Origin: Listeria aquatica FSL S10-1188
GTDB taxonomy: Bacteria > Bacillota > Bacilli > Lactobacillales > Listeriaceae
Assembly (NCBI RefSeq): GCF_000525795.1
Contig: NZ_AOCG01000003.1
Location: 95,564 to 159,563, forward strand
DNA length: 64,000 bases
Direction of reading: 5' to 3'
Positions 38,180 through 47,995 of the stretch are shown one piece after another. Within the stretch, counting starts at the first letter, position 1. Each line of letters starts with the position of its first letter. The position numbers and the translations under genes were made by a program. The notes beneath the pieces were generated by a model. That model did no database searches. It had not been told where the DNA came from and saw only the letters and a list, made by a program, of their open reading frames with translations.

Positions 38180-39646
38180 CTAGTCACGAAAAGCTTTTTG
38201 CGAATAACGAGCCGTTACCACTTTTTTGCGTGTATAGAAATCGACGCTATCTTTACCATTGGCGTGTAGCGTACCATAAAATGAAGATTTCCATCCAGAG
38301 AATGGGAAGAAAGCCATCGGAGCAGGAACTCCTAGGTTGATTCCTAGCATTCCCGCATCAATATTTTCTCGGAAGTAACGAATTGCATCTGCACTGTTTG
38401 TAAAGAGACAAGCCCCATTTGCAAATTCGGATTGATTAGCTATCCCCACTGCATCTTGCAAGTTTTTCGCGCGCATAACCGAAAGTACAGGCGCAAAAAT
38501 CTCATCTTTCCAAATAGTCATATCCGTTGTAACTTCTTCAAAAATGGTTGGGCCAACGAAGAAACCATTATTTGGTAGTTCTTTTCGTCCATCAAGAGTT
38601 AGCTTCGCACCTTCTTCAAGCCCTTTTTCAATATACGAAAGCGTCCGTGCTTTGTTTTCCTCGCGAATAACCGGTCCAAGGAAAACCCCATCATCGAGGC
38701 CATTTCCCATTTTCACATTTTCTGCTGCTTCTTTAAGCGCTGCGACAAAACGGTCATAAATGCCATCTTCTACCGTAACAACCGCACAAGCCATACATCT
38801 TTCCCCCGCTGATCCAAATGCTGCCGCGATCACATTCGTAACCGTTTCTTTTAAATCGGCATCATTTAAAACAATAGTGTGGTTTTTCGCGCCCGTTAAA
38901 GCTTGAACGCGTTTTAAGTTTGCACTACCTGTTTTATAAACGTATTCCCCAACAGGTTTTGAGCCAACGAATGAAACCGCTTTGATAATCGGGTTTTCTA
39001 AAATTCCATTTACAACATCGTGGGCCCCGTAAACCAGATTTAAAACGCCGCCCGGAAGGCCTGCTTTTTCAAAAAGCTCAACCAGTTTTTCCATTAATAA
39101 AGGCGTTTTTTCTGATGGTTTCAAAATAAACGTGTTTCCAACAGAAATCGCCATCGGGAACATCCAACAAGGAACCATCATCGGAAAGTTAAATGGAGCA
39201 ATCCCGCCGACCACTCCGATTGGATAGCGATAATTCGTTGCTTCAACATCTGTTGCAATCGAAGAAAGAGAGTCTCCCATCATAAGCGACGGCGAACCTG
39301 CCGCAAACTCAACATTTTCAATACCACGCCCTACTTCGCCAAGCGCTTCAGAAAGGTTTTTCCCATTTTCAATCGTAATCAGTTCTGCTAGTTCCTTTTT
39401 ATGCTCAATCAACAACTGTTGGAAAGCAAATAAAATCCGTGCTCGCCTCGGAACAGCCACTTTACTCCAACTTTCAAAAGCCTTTTCAGCAATTTTAGCT
39501 GCTTCATCCAATTCGCTTCTTGTTGAAATCGGAACACGACAGATGATTTCTCCAGTCGCTGGATTGTAAACGTCTTCAAAATTTTCCGTCTTACTTTCGC
39601 GCCACTCGCCACCTATGTAGTTTTTAAGCTTCCGAATTTCCGTCAT
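38180..39646 (-). CDS. iolA: Methylmalonate-semialdehyde dehydrogenase (acylating)
   Basis: This is a 488-residue CoA-dependent aldehyde dehydrogenase. The nucleophile Cys is in [11 protein letters not shown], and the family segments [13 protein letters not shown] and GCLFTNS-like CLFTNSADA are present. It converts malonate semialdehyde to acetyl-CoA. The ATG at 39646 is 8 bases after GGAG; the ATG at 39652 is too close. It is the first gene of the operon, reading from the iolR intergenic region. Confidence 0.92.
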   Translation of the reverse strand: MTEIRKLKNYIGGEWRESKTENFEDVYNPATGEIICRVPISTRSELDEAAKIAEKAFESWSKVAVPRRARILFAFQQLLIEHKKELAELITIENGKNLSEALGEVGRGIENVEFAAGSPSLMMGDSLSSIATDVEATNYRYPIGVVGGIAPFNFPMMVPCWMFPMAISVGNTFILKPSEKTPLLMEKLVELFEKAGLPGGVLNLVYGAHDVVNGILENPIIKAVSFVGSKPVGEYVYKTGSANLKRVQALTGAKNHTIVLNDADLKETVTNVIAAAFGSAGERCMACAVVTVEDGIYDRFVAALKEAAENVKMGNGLDDGVFLGPVIREENKARTLSYIEKGLEEGAKLTLDGRKELPNNGFFVGPTIFEEVTTDMTIWKDEIFAPVLSVMRAKNLQDAVGIANQSEFANGACLFTNSADAIRYFRENIDAGMLGINLGVPAPMAFFPFSGWKSSFYGTLHANGKDSVDFYTRKKVVTARYSQKAFRD

Positions 39647-39699
39647 GATCATTCTCCTCTACACTCACAAACATGACCACGTTTTGGACAAGTTTGTTA

Positions 39700-39747
39700 T
39701 TTTTTGATTATATTATATATAATAGTTGATAACATTATTTTCGTCAA
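39700..39747 (-). promoter_or_regulatory. iolA promoter with IolR-like sites
   Basis: On minus TTGACG (39742-39747), 17 bases, TATTAT (39719-39724). The spacer contains ATCAAC, and TAATCAAAAAA (39700-39710) matches the B. subtilis IolR element WRAYCAADARD completely. Similar elements occur at the other iol promoters in this window. Confidence 0.6.
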
Positions 39748-39795
39748 GGAAAACATCTAAAAAAATGTACATTTTTAACCAAAAAAGAGTAAGTG

Positions 39796-39824
39796 TTGAT
39801 TATTTTTTGATAATATGATATAAA
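39796..39824 (+). promoter_or_regulatory. iolR promoter with IolR-like site
   Basis: TTGATT (39796-39801), 17 bases, TATAAA (39819-39824). TTTTTTGATAA (39803-39813) is the reverse of an IolR-type element with one mismatch, consistent with autorepression. Confidence 0.55.
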
Positions 39825-39867
39825 TAGAACATGTAACATTACCAATATAAATAAAGGTGGCCTACCC

Positions 39868-40635
39868 ATGAAAGTTAAACGAATTCAAGCAATCGAAGAT
39901 TACATCCATGCTCAGGGAACTGTGAGCCTTGACGATTTGTGTGAGCATTTTAACGTTTCGAAAAACACGATCCGTCGTGATATCAATAAAATTGTAGAGA
40001 CGAACCGAATTAAGAAAGTCTATGGTGGCGTTGTTTCTGTCTTATCAAATGAAAACGAACTTCTTCCATTTGAAAATCGGGATATCACGAATCACCTTGA
40101 AAAAGAAGCGATCGGTTCACTTGGCTCTCATTTAATCGAAAATGATGATTTAATTTTTATTGATTCTGGAACGACGACTCGTTATCTCGTTCAACACATC
40201 CCTGCTGCTAAAAATGTAACCATCATCACAAATAATTTAGATGTTATTAACTTAGCAAGCAAAATGGACAATGTTAAAATCATCGTAATCGGTACAACGC
40301 TGAAACATCGAACAAAATCCTTTGTTGGCGTTGAAAACTGGTCATTTTTTGATAAATATAACGTCACAAAGGCCTTTATGGCTGCCACCGCTTTTTCCTA
40401 TGAGCGCGGTGTGATGAACTCTGATAATCTCGAATATGAAATCAAAAAACGAATGATGACTAAAGCGAGCAAGAAAATCCTGATGGTTGATGATAGCAAA
40501 GCCGGGAAATCCGCTTTACTAACTTATGGAGCGCTTTCTGATTTCGATTATTTAGTAACTTCTAACACACTACCGGATACCTATCAAGATTACTGCCAGA
40601 AACACGATGTTGAAATCATTACGCCCACGGAATAA
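39868..40635 (+). CDS. iolR: DeoR-family repressor of inositol genes
   Basis: This is a 255-residue DeoR protein. The helix-turn-helix VSLDDLCEHFNVSKNTIRRDI and IKKVYGGVV lie in the first 60 residues. The sensor domain has FIDSGTTTRYLVQHI and LMVDDSKAGKSALLTY. It is divergent from iolA and matches B. subtilis IolR in size and place. The ligand in B. subtilis is 6-phospho-5-dehydro-2-deoxygluconate. Ribosome site AAAGGTGG. Confidence 0.87.
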   Translation: MKVKRIQAIEDYIHAQGTVSLDDLCEHFNVSKNTIRRDINKIVETNRIKKVYGGVVSVLSNENELLPFENRDITNHLEKEAIGSLGSHLIENDDLIFIDSGTTTRYLVQHIPAAKNVTIITNNLDVINLASKMDNVKIIVIGTTLKHRTKSFVGVENWSFFDKYNVTKAFMAATAFSYERGVMNSDNLEYEIKKRMMTKASKKILMVDDSKAGKSALLTYGALSDFDYLVTSNTLPDTYQDYCQKHDVEIITPTE

Positions 40636-40648
40636 GGAGGGAATTTAA

Positions 40649-41038
40649 ATGCCTTTATTGAATATCGATATGCTTCGCGGGAAAACGCCCACGGAAAACA
40701 AGAAAGTTTTAGATGCCATCCACACGGCGGTTGTAGAAGCTTTTGAAGTGCCAGAACGCGATCGCTATCAAATTTTGAATTTACATGACCCGTCTGAGAT
40801 GATTCTGCTTGATACCGGACTTGGCTTTGACCGTTCAGACAACCAACTGGTTATTCGAGTGACAAGCAAAAAACGTTCAGAAAAGCAAAAACAACTTTTT
40901 TACAAACGAGTCACAGAACGCCTTTTAGATGAATGCCAAATCGAACCTCGCGATGTGATGATTTCCATTGTTGAAAATGGCGATGCAGATTGGTCATTCG
41001 GATACGGCGAAGCTCAATTTTTGACTGGAAAACTTTAA
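40649..41038 (+). CDS. Tautomerase-superfamily protein
   Basis: This is a 129-residue protein with Pro immediately after Met (MPLLNIDMLRG), the catalytic proline of 4-oxalocrotonate tautomerase-like enzymes. LNLHDPSEM and VMISIVENGDADWSFG are typical of the YusQ-like group. It follows iolR by 13 bases with AAGGAGG upstream and probably shares its transcript. Its role in inositol use is unproven. Confidence 0.8.
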   Translation: MPLLNIDMLRGKTPTENKKVLDAIHTAVVEAFEVPERDRYQILNLHDPSEMILLDTGLGFDRSDNQLVIRVTSKKRSEKQKQLFYKRVTERLLDECQIEPRDVMISIVENGDADWSFGYGEAQFLTGKL

Positions 41039-41053
41039 ATCAGAACGATAACG

Positions 41054-41103
41054 ACCTCACATTTTTCTTTTGAAGCAAAAAGAAAAAATGTGAGGTCTTT
41101 TTA
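41054..41103 (+). terminator. Terminator of iolR operon
   Basis: GACCTCACATTTTT and its complement flank an imperfect inner stem, followed by TTTTT. Confidence 0.82.
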
Positions 41104-41234
41104 GATTTCTTAAGCGAAACCTCTCTTCCTTCTGTCTACCTCCATTTTCTTCTACTAGCGAAATGCTCTTTTCAAGAAGGTGTATTTTTCTACACTAAAC
41201 CAGTTTAATTTTGGAGAATTCGACTATAGTAAAA

Positions 41235-41280
41235 AGAAAGCGCTTTCTATATAATAAAGATGTAATGTTAAAGCTTTAAC
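41235..41280 (+). promoter_or_regulatory. cre site and palindrome upstream of the carbamoyltransferase operon
   Basis: AGAAAGCGCTTTCT (41235-41248) is a perfect palindrome matching the CcpA cre core, directly before TATAAT (41250-41255). The -35 region is poor, as in activator-dependent promoters. GTTAAAGCTTTAAC (41267-41280) is a second perfect palindrome near the expected transcript start. Carbon catabolite repression is therefore likely, and a second regulator possible. Confidence 0.6.
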
Positions 41281-41341
41281 AATTTAACTAATCTATCTTT
41301 TCTATCCGGCCGTTTGAAAAGGTATAGGAGGAAAACAAAAA

Positions 41342-42284
41342 ATGAGAAGCAAATTTCGAGGAAGAGATTATTTAGGTTTAAAAGACTTTACGAAAGAAGA
41401 AATGACAGAACTAATTGATTTAACTCAGGACTTAAAGCGTAAATGGGTAATGGGCGAACCACATGCTACTTGCGAGATCGTTCTTTTGGGATGATTTTTG
41501 AAAAGAAAAGTACTCGGACCAGAAATTCTTTCCACGCAGCAGCAACAGCTTTAGGAGCACAATCTTTTTACTTACGTCCCGATGAACTACAACTTAGCCG
41601 CGGGGAACCGATTCGCGATACTGCTAGAATTATCGATCGCTATTTCGACGGTCTGTACATTCGAACATTTGGGCAAGAAATTGTAGAAGAGTTTGCACAA
41701 TATATGAAAAATCCAGTTATCAACGCCTTAACTGCTCTTGAACACCCTTGTCAGGGATTAACTGACTTAGTGACAATCAAAGAGAAAAAAGGGGACTTTA
41801 AAGGATTGAAAGTTTGCTATGCAGGGGACGTTTACAATGTTTGTCATTCTCTCATGATCGGTTCAGCCATGTTTGGAATGGACATTTACGTGGCAGCGCC
41901 TAAAGGTTATAATCCAGATCCTGAAATTCTTCGTATCGCAAATGAGCATGCTGCTGTTTCCGGTTCGAAGGTAGTTATTACGCAGGACTTTGATGAAGCT
42001 TTGAAAGATGCAGACGTAGTTTATGGCAACACTTGGCATAGTATGGGAGAAAATGAAGAACAAAAAAGAAAAAACGAATCAAAGAATTTATGCCTTACCA
42101 AATTAATCAACAAGCTATGGAAAAAGCTCGTAAAGATGCTATCTTCATGCACTGCTTGCCTGGATATCGCGGAGAAGATATGACGAATGAAGTCATTGAA
42201 GGATCACAATCTGTCGTCTGGGATCAAGGCGAAAACCGTATGCACACTGTAAAAGCAGTACTGGTTGCAACAACTATTAAATAA
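41342..42284 (+). CDS. Catabolic carbamoyltransferase, putrescine/ornithine type (frameshifted)
   Basis: This is about 313 residues in three frame segments, starting MRSKFRGRDYLGLKDF. Carbamoyl-phosphate binding is by STRTR, with HPCQGLTDL and the HCLP motif in FMHCLPGYRGEDMTNEV. The amine-binding loop reads NTWHSMGENEE. SMG is the ornithine-carbamoyltransferase motif, but the short HCLPGYRGE loop is more like putrescine carbamoyltransferase, so specificity is uncertain. Breaks lie near 41462 (one base missing) and at two A runs 42063-42075. In this operon it would cleave a ureido compound to carbamoyl phosphate. The ribosome site is AGGAGG. Confidence 0.8.
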
Positions 42285-42301
42285 AGACACACATTAAAGG
42301 C

Positions 42302-42438
42302 GAGGTTGAGACAAAAATTGGTAAACATTTAGTAGTTCATGCCTTAAAGTCTTTTAAAAACAAATGGGTCAGGAAACTTGAGGATTTTAAAAAAGTCATT
42401 TTTATTTTTCCTGACCTACTAATTTTGTCATGGCTTCC
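42302..42438. repeat. Imperfect inverted-repeat element with internal stem
   Basis: This 137-base intergenic element has ends GAGGTTGAGACAAAA and, inverted, GAAGCCATGACAAAA. Inside it, GTCAGGAAA pairs with TTTCCTGAC, and GACAAAAATTGGTA opposes TACTAATTTTGTC. The GAGG-TG-GACAAAA end resembles intergenic repeats I know from enterococci and staphylococci. It is non-coding and may form a cruciform or stabilise mRNA between the two genes. Confidence 0.5.
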
Positions 42439-42457
42439 CTTCACTTGGAGGTCGAAT

Positions 42458-43912
42458 ATGGACACAAAACAATTAAAAAGTGGTGAAACATCAGGAAGAA
42501 CATTGTCAAAATCTATTAGTATCTGGGGCTATCTAGGAATGGGAATTGGTGCCGTTTTCGGTTCATCTTGGTTACTTATGACCGGAATTTGGCTAGATGC
42601 TGCGGGAGGTCCGGTTAATTCGTTAATCGCTTTTATAGCCTGTTTCTTAGTAGAACTTCCACTAGTTTTGGCCTACTATGAAGCAGTTCCAATGATCCCT
42701 CTTGCTGGCGGTGAGCTTTCCTATGCCTATCTGGGCTTTGGAAACTTCATTGGTATGATCGTCGGTTGGTTTGGCGTTTTAGTGAATATCATTCTCTGTG
42801 CATGGGAAGTTCTAGCTATTACACGGATGCTTTCCTATATGATTCCAGCGATCGATAAGGCTCCCGCTTTATATACGATCGGAGGCGCAGCTGTCACACT
42901 TCCGGCCATTCTCTTAGGACTCGTTGTGATTATTGGTATCGGTTTTTTGCAATACAGAGGAACAAAACTATCTTCTAAATTCTCAGCGATCAACACCTCT
43001 ATCATCATTATCCTTGCTTTAATTTGCGTTGTGATTGGAGCCATAAATTTTGACCCAGCAAATCTGGAACCCTTGCAAATAAAAGGAACTTTAGATGGCT
43101 CGCTTAGTCTTTTGGCTATGCTTCCATTTTCTATTGCGGGATGGGAAACGATCTCGAAAGGCGCCCAAGAAGCATCCTCTGGGGTTTCTGTGAAAAAAAT
43201 AGGATTATCTGTCGTCATTTCGGTCGGGGTTGCCATTACGATGTATATTCTAACACTGATTGTGCCTACTGGTTTAATGCCTTGGCAAGAAATGTCCGGC
43301 GTCACAGCACCTTTCGCAACCGCAATGACAAGAATCGGTTTTCCTTTTCTAGGAACATTACTTCTTTTTGCTGCTTGTCTTGGTGTCATCGGTGTTTATA
43401 ACTCCGTCTTTTTCGGCGCAACTCGTTTGCTTTATTCTTTGGGTGAATACGGCTTGATCCCTAAAAAATTCACGAAACTTCATCGTAAATATAAAACGCC
43501 AACAACAGCTATTTTCTTTGTTTCGGCAATCGCCGTTATCGTTTTGTTCGTAGGGCAATCTCTTTTCATTCCACTAGTAAATGTGGCCGCAGTTTCTTAC
43601 ATTATCCTTTGGGGTTCCACACTATTTTCAGTGATTCGACTTAGAAGTAAATATCCAGATCTACCTCGATCAGTGAAAATGCCTGGTGGAAAACCCATGA
43701 TGATTTACGGAAGTATTGTGTCGATTGCTTTACTTCTCACCATGCTTATCCCTATTAGTCCAGCAGCACTAAACTGGCCATCAGAATATATTTTATTAAT
43801 CGTACTTTTAGGACTTGGAATTGTACTTTACTTTTTCCGAGATAAGAGTATGAGTGAAACTGAGCGTTCGGAACTCATTTTAGGAAGTTTACACGGAAAA
43901 AAAGAGGATTAA
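42458..43912 (+). CDS. APC-family amino acid/amine antiporter
   Basis: This is a 484-residue protein with twelve membrane segments, beginning GYLGMGIGAVFGSSWLLMTG, the glycine-rich substrate motif of APC transporters. FFGATRLLYSLGEYGLIPK follows later. Within a deiminase/carbamoyltransferase operon such carriers exchange the guanidino substrate for the amine product, as in agmatine/putrescine exchange. The ATG at 42458 has GGAGG upstream. Substrates are inferred. Confidence 0.82.
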   Translation: MDTKQLKSGETSGRTLSKSISIWGYLGMGIGAVFGSSWLLMTGIWLDAAGGPVNSLIAFIACFLVELPLVLAYYEAVPMIPLAGGELSYAYLGFGNFIGMIVGWFGVLVNIILCAWEVLAITRMLSYMIPAIDKAPALYTIGGAAVTLPAILLGLVVIIGIGFLQYRGTKLSSKFSAINTSIIIILALICVVIGAINFDPANLEPLQIKGTLDGSLSLLAMLPFSIAGWETISKGAQEASSGVSVKKIGLSVVISVGVAITMYILTLIVPTGLMPWQEMSGVTAPFATAMTRIGFPFLGTLLLFAACLGVIGVYNSVFFGATRLLYSLGEYGLIPKKFTKLHRKYKTPTTAIFFVSAIAVIVLFVGQSLFIPLVNVAAVSYIILWGSTLFSVIRLRSKYPDLPRSVKMPGGKPMMIYGSIVSIALLLTMLIPISPAALNWPSEYILLIVLLGLGIVLYFFRDKSMSETERSELILGSLHGKKED

Positions 43913-43951
43913 AAATAGTGTATTTTCGAATAGGAAGGGAGAAAAAAAATC

Positions 43952-44810
43952 ATGTCAAAAAAAAATCTGGAACAACAGTGCTACTACTCCTTTAAAAAAA
44001 AAGTCATTTTATGTCCCCCCACATACCATGAATTTCAACCCATCAACGTTATTACAGAAAAATGGCTAGAAGAAGGCTTTAAGTCAGACCACTCAAAAGC
44101 AATGGAAGAACATGCTGAATTAGTAAAGGCCTATGAAGATAATGGTGTAGAAGTCATATTGATGGAGCCCGATCCCAAATTAGCTTATCAAGTTTATGCC
44201 AGAGATTTCGGAGCAAGCATTGCTGAAGGTGTGATTATGGGGGCCTTTAGAGAACCCGTTCGTACTGGTGAATCTGCTGTTTATGAAGCGAAGCTAAAAG
44301 AACTCGGTGTCCCTGTCGTGGCTAGAACCACTTCTGGCGCTTTTGAAGGCGGAGATTTTTGGTTCCTCGATGAATATACCATTGCACATGGAGTCATCGC
44401 CCGCACTGACTGGGATGGGTATAACAATGTCGCTAGACAAATGCGAGAACTAGGCTACACCATGGTAGGCGTAGAATGTGAACGAGAAAATCTCCATCTA
44501 GATATGTGTTTCAATATTGTCGGCGAAAAAATTGCTGTCGTTTGTAAAGAAGCCTTACCAAAATGGTTTATTCGGATGCTAGAAAAGCGAGGATTCACAT
44601 TGATTAACGTCCCTCAAGAAGGAGTCTTCAAGCATCACTGTAACCTGCAAAATATTGGAAACAACAAAGTCATTTCTTTTAAAAAACAACGTAGAAGTCA
44701 ATCGCCAAATGAAAGAGCTAGGTCTTGAAGTGATTGAAATCAATCTCGAAGAAATACTAAAAGGTGGTGGCGGTCCGCACTGTATGACATTCCCGCTTGA
44801 AAGAGGTTAA
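43952..44810 (+). CDS. DDAH/arginine-deiminase-fold guanidine hydrolase (one frameshift)
   Basis: This is about 285 residues after removing one A from the run near 44682-44687. It has the beta/alpha-propeller amidinotransferase fold motifs QVYARDFGA, GAFEGGDFWFLDE, the catalytic His in NLHLDMCFN and the catalytic Cys in GGGGPHCMTFPLER at the end. Size and motifs are those of dimethylarginine dimethylaminohydrolase-type enzymes, not the roughly 365-residue agmatine deiminases (AguA). It probably hydrolyses a guanidino compound to a ureido compound. The exact substrate is unknown. GGAAGGGAG lies upstream. Confidence 0.78.
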
Positions 44811-44966
44811 TTCTTTTTTTTACAAGAAACTAGTTAGGTGCCGTAAACTGTCACTAGTCACTTACTACTACCTAGTCACCCTTTACTAATATTTGTCTCT
44901 TTGGCTCACTAAAACTAAATCATCAACAATGAAAAGCACCCTTTTTAAGTTCATAAGGGATATTTA

Positions 44967-45004
44967 GTGAAAAAGCTGAAACATCTCTGTTTCAGCTTTT
45001 TCAC
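44967..45004 (+). terminator. Strong hairpin between guanidine hydrolase and carbamate kinase genes
   Basis: GTGAAAAAGCTGAAAC pairs perfectly (16 bp) with its complement around ATCTCT. It lacks a T tract beyond the stem, so it may attenuate or process mRNA rather than terminate fully. Confidence 0.55.
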
Positions 45005-45028
45005 TACACAGAAATGGAGTGGAATATT

Positions 45029-45974
45029 ATGATGGAAAAACGACTCGTTATTGCACTAGGCGGAAACGCTATTTTATCAGATGATCCAAGTGCAAAAGCG
45101 CAACAATTTGCGATTAATAAAACAGCGAAGTATTTAACGGACTTTATTAAAGAAGGTTATCAGTTGATAGTTTCTCACGGTAATGGGCCTCAAGTTGGTA
45201 ACCTTTTGCTTCAACAGGCTGCAGCTGTAAGTGAAAAAAATCCGGCAATGCCGCTAGATACTTGTGTGGCCATGACAGAAGGAAGCATTGGCTATTGGTT
45301 ACAAAATGCTTTACAGAATCAATTGAAAAAACAAGGCGTGAAAAAAGAAGTGATATCCGTTGTGACTCAAGTAATCGTTAGCGAACAAGACCCCGCTTTT
45401 CAAAAGCCAACCAAACCGGTAGGACCATTTTTATCAAAAGAAGAAGCGAAAATTGAGATGGAGAATACATCTGCTACCTTTGTTGAAGATGCAGGACGCG
45501 GTTGGCGAAAAGTGGTCCCTTCCCCGAAGCCTCAAGGTATTGAAGAAGCCGGTGCGATAAAAAAAAATGATTGAAGAAAATATTGTCACCATTTGTGCAG
45601 GCGGTGGTGGCGTCTCAGTTATAGAAACAAATCAAGGCTTACAGGGCGTGGAGGCTGTAATTGACAAAGACTTTGCTTCTGAGAAATTAGCAGAACTTGT
45701 TGATGCCGATTTATTCATTATTCTAACAGGGGTTGATTATGTTTATGTCAATTTCAATCAGCCTAATCAAAAAGAATTGCATCAAGTTTCGACTGCTGAA
45801 TTAAAACAGTACGTTCTCGAAAATCAATTTGCTCCCGGTAGCATGTTGCCTAAAATAGAAGCAGCCATCGCATTTGTTGAACAAAGGCCGCAAGCTAAAG
45901 CTGTAATTACTTCACTTGAAAATTTGAACCAGTTATTAAAAGGAAATTCTGGTACAATTATTTATAAGGAGTAG
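45029..45974 (+). CDS. arcC: Carbamate kinase (one frameshift)
   Basis: This is about 314 residues after removing one A from the run 45558-45566. It shows [46 protein letters not shown] and [11 protein letters not shown] of carbamate kinases. It transfers phosphate from carbamoyl phosphate to ADP, giving ATP, CO2 and ammonia, the energy-yielding end of the pathway. The start has GGAG 9 bases upstream. Confidence 0.9.
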
Positions 45975-46165
45975 ACTAATTCCGTTCCCTGTACATGTGA
46001 ATTCCAAAACTTTTTTAAAGGTTCGTGCCAGTTGCTTATTGAGTCTAAAGCTTACAAATCGATTCCCGGTGATCAACATTAGCAGAAAACTTCCATTAAA
46101 CATAGAATTCCCTGGTTTTAAAAAAACTTCAACTTAAAATAAGCCAATTATCCGGGGGTGAGCGA

Positions 46166-47764
46166 ATGTTTCCCAAATTAAAAGAACTTTTATCTTTGGT
46201 CGAGTTGTCAAAAATGAAAGTGCTTGCAGGTCATCAAGGGCTCTTACACGAAGTGAAATCTGTGACCATCATGGACAACCCCGACATCATCTATTGGATG
46301 GAAGAAAACGAGTTGCTTTTAACAAATGGCTTTTTTTTTAAAAGATTACACCGCTACTCAAATGATTCAATTTATTGATGAACTAGTTAAAAAAAAAGAG
46401 TGCTGCCCTTTTTATCAAGTTTAAGCGTTTTATTGTTGCATTTCCGAAAGAAGTGCTTGATTATGCAGAATCAATTGGTTTTCCAATTATTGAGGTTCCC
46501 ATTGAACTAAGCTGGACAGACGTTTCTGAACCTGTGAATCGTTATCTAAATGAAAAGCAATTTTATTTCTTGCACCAAGCGATGAACTTACGAAATGATA
46601 TGCTGAAGCTCCTTCTTTCTGGTGGTACACTAGATGAACTTTGTGATTTAACTGCTAAAAGTTTAGATAAGGAACTTGCGATTTATGATTTAAAGATGAA
46701 ACAAATCGGGACTTCAAAAAACTTTAATCACACACTCTTCTCTACCGCTCATAGAACTAAGAAAACTTTACACCGGTATACCCTTCCACTGGATGAGTTA
46801 ATCAAATATGAACATTATTCGATCGCGACACCAAAGAAAGTTTTTTTCCTGCTTCCCATCCATTATGAAAAAGATGTATGGGGCTACATTATTTTAGAAA
46901 CTTCTCTTTCTAAACCACTCATTTACGCTGATCTTTCAAAAACAGAGCAAATGGCTGCACTCGCTGTCGTTGAATTATCAAAAATCAATGAACTAAAAAA
47001 GATCGAAAAAAAAGTACTACACAGAGTTCATTACTCATCTCGTAATGGGAGAAATTAAAACCACCGAAGAAATTTTTCAAAGGGGCAAGCAATTAGGACG
47101 AACTATGTATGAAAAATATATTGTCTGTTTGTTAGAGCATTCAAAAAAGCATCAACTTGAAGAAATAGTCGATTCGTTGCGCCTTACTTTTACACCAAAA
47201 ACCCTTGTTAAAGAGTGTTTGTATTTAGAAAAAGATGACCATTATCTACTTCTTTTCCCAGTAATAGAAGAAGCAACTGCGAGTTATTCTAAATTGTATG
47301 ATAGGCTTAGTAAACAAGGGATTCTGAGCATTAGTAAAGAACATTCGATACTAGAAATTCCAAGCGCTTATAAAGAGGCCAAATTCGCTTATTCCTGCCA
47401 AGAATTAATGCAGAACAACCAGATCTTTTTTGAGAAAACAGGAATCTTACAATTGTTTTTTACTTCTGAAAACGAACTGGCTTACTCATTCATTCGTTCT
47501 TATTATGATGATTTGATTCAGCCATTAGTCGACTATGATGATTTAAAAAAAACAGAATTAGTCAAAACTCTGCAGATGTACATTAATCATGATTTGAATA
47601 TCTATCATACCGCGCAACATCTATATATTCACGAAAATACGTTAAGATCGAGAATCCGCAGAATTGAATCCATCACTTCAAGAGATTTACAAAAAATGCA
47701 TGATTTATTTCAAGTTATGTTAGGACTCTATCTGCATAAGTTCTATTCTCGAAACCCAAGTTAA
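46166..47764 (+). CDS. PucR-family transcriptional regulator (three frameshifts)
   Basis: This is about 531 residues in one frame after one-base corrections at 46330-46338, 46389-46397 and 47003-47010. The N-terminal PucR domain (residues about 5-120) has VTIMDNPDIIYWMEENELLL. A middle CdaR-like region and a C-terminal HTH_30 domain (TLQMYINHDLNIYHTAQHL, IHENTLRSRIRRIE) follow. PucR proteins activate catabolic operons in response to the substrate. Position after carbamate kinase suggests it controls the guanidino-compound genes. Confidence 0.85.
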
Positions 47765-47779
47765 GTTTTTATCAGCAAA

Positions 47780-47818
47780 TAAACAGCATGGCTACTTACG
47801 AGCATGCTGTTTATTTTT
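47780..47818 (+). terminator. Terminator after the PucR gene
   Basis: AAACAGCATG and CATGCTGTTT arms followed by ATTTTT. Confidence 0.78.
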
Positions 47819-47909
47819 CAATCCAAATTACGATTCCTATTTCATATGAGTGAAACGACCGCTCTTTGCTCGCCAAAAACAGCTTACAAGAACCTCTATC
47901 CAAAGCACA

Positions 47910-47975
47910 AAAACACCTTGCAAATAGTTAGAAACGCCCTCTTAAAAAGCGTTAAGACTGTTTACAAGGTGTTTT
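47910..47975 (-). terminator. Terminator of the idh/iolT operon
   Basis: Outer arms AAACACCTTG / CAAGGTGTTT enclose an inner AACGC/GCGTT stem; on minus it ends in GTTTTTGTG. It lies 20 bases after the last stop. Confidence 0.72.
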
Positions 47976-47995
47976 AAAATGTATTTCTAGCTTGA

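Noticed and set aside
43952..44810. Agmatine deiminase (AguA) call suggested by the operon layout
   Set aside because: The protein is about 80 residues shorter and carries DDAH-type motifs (EGGDFWF, HLDMCFN, GGGGPHCMTF) rather than AguA ones.
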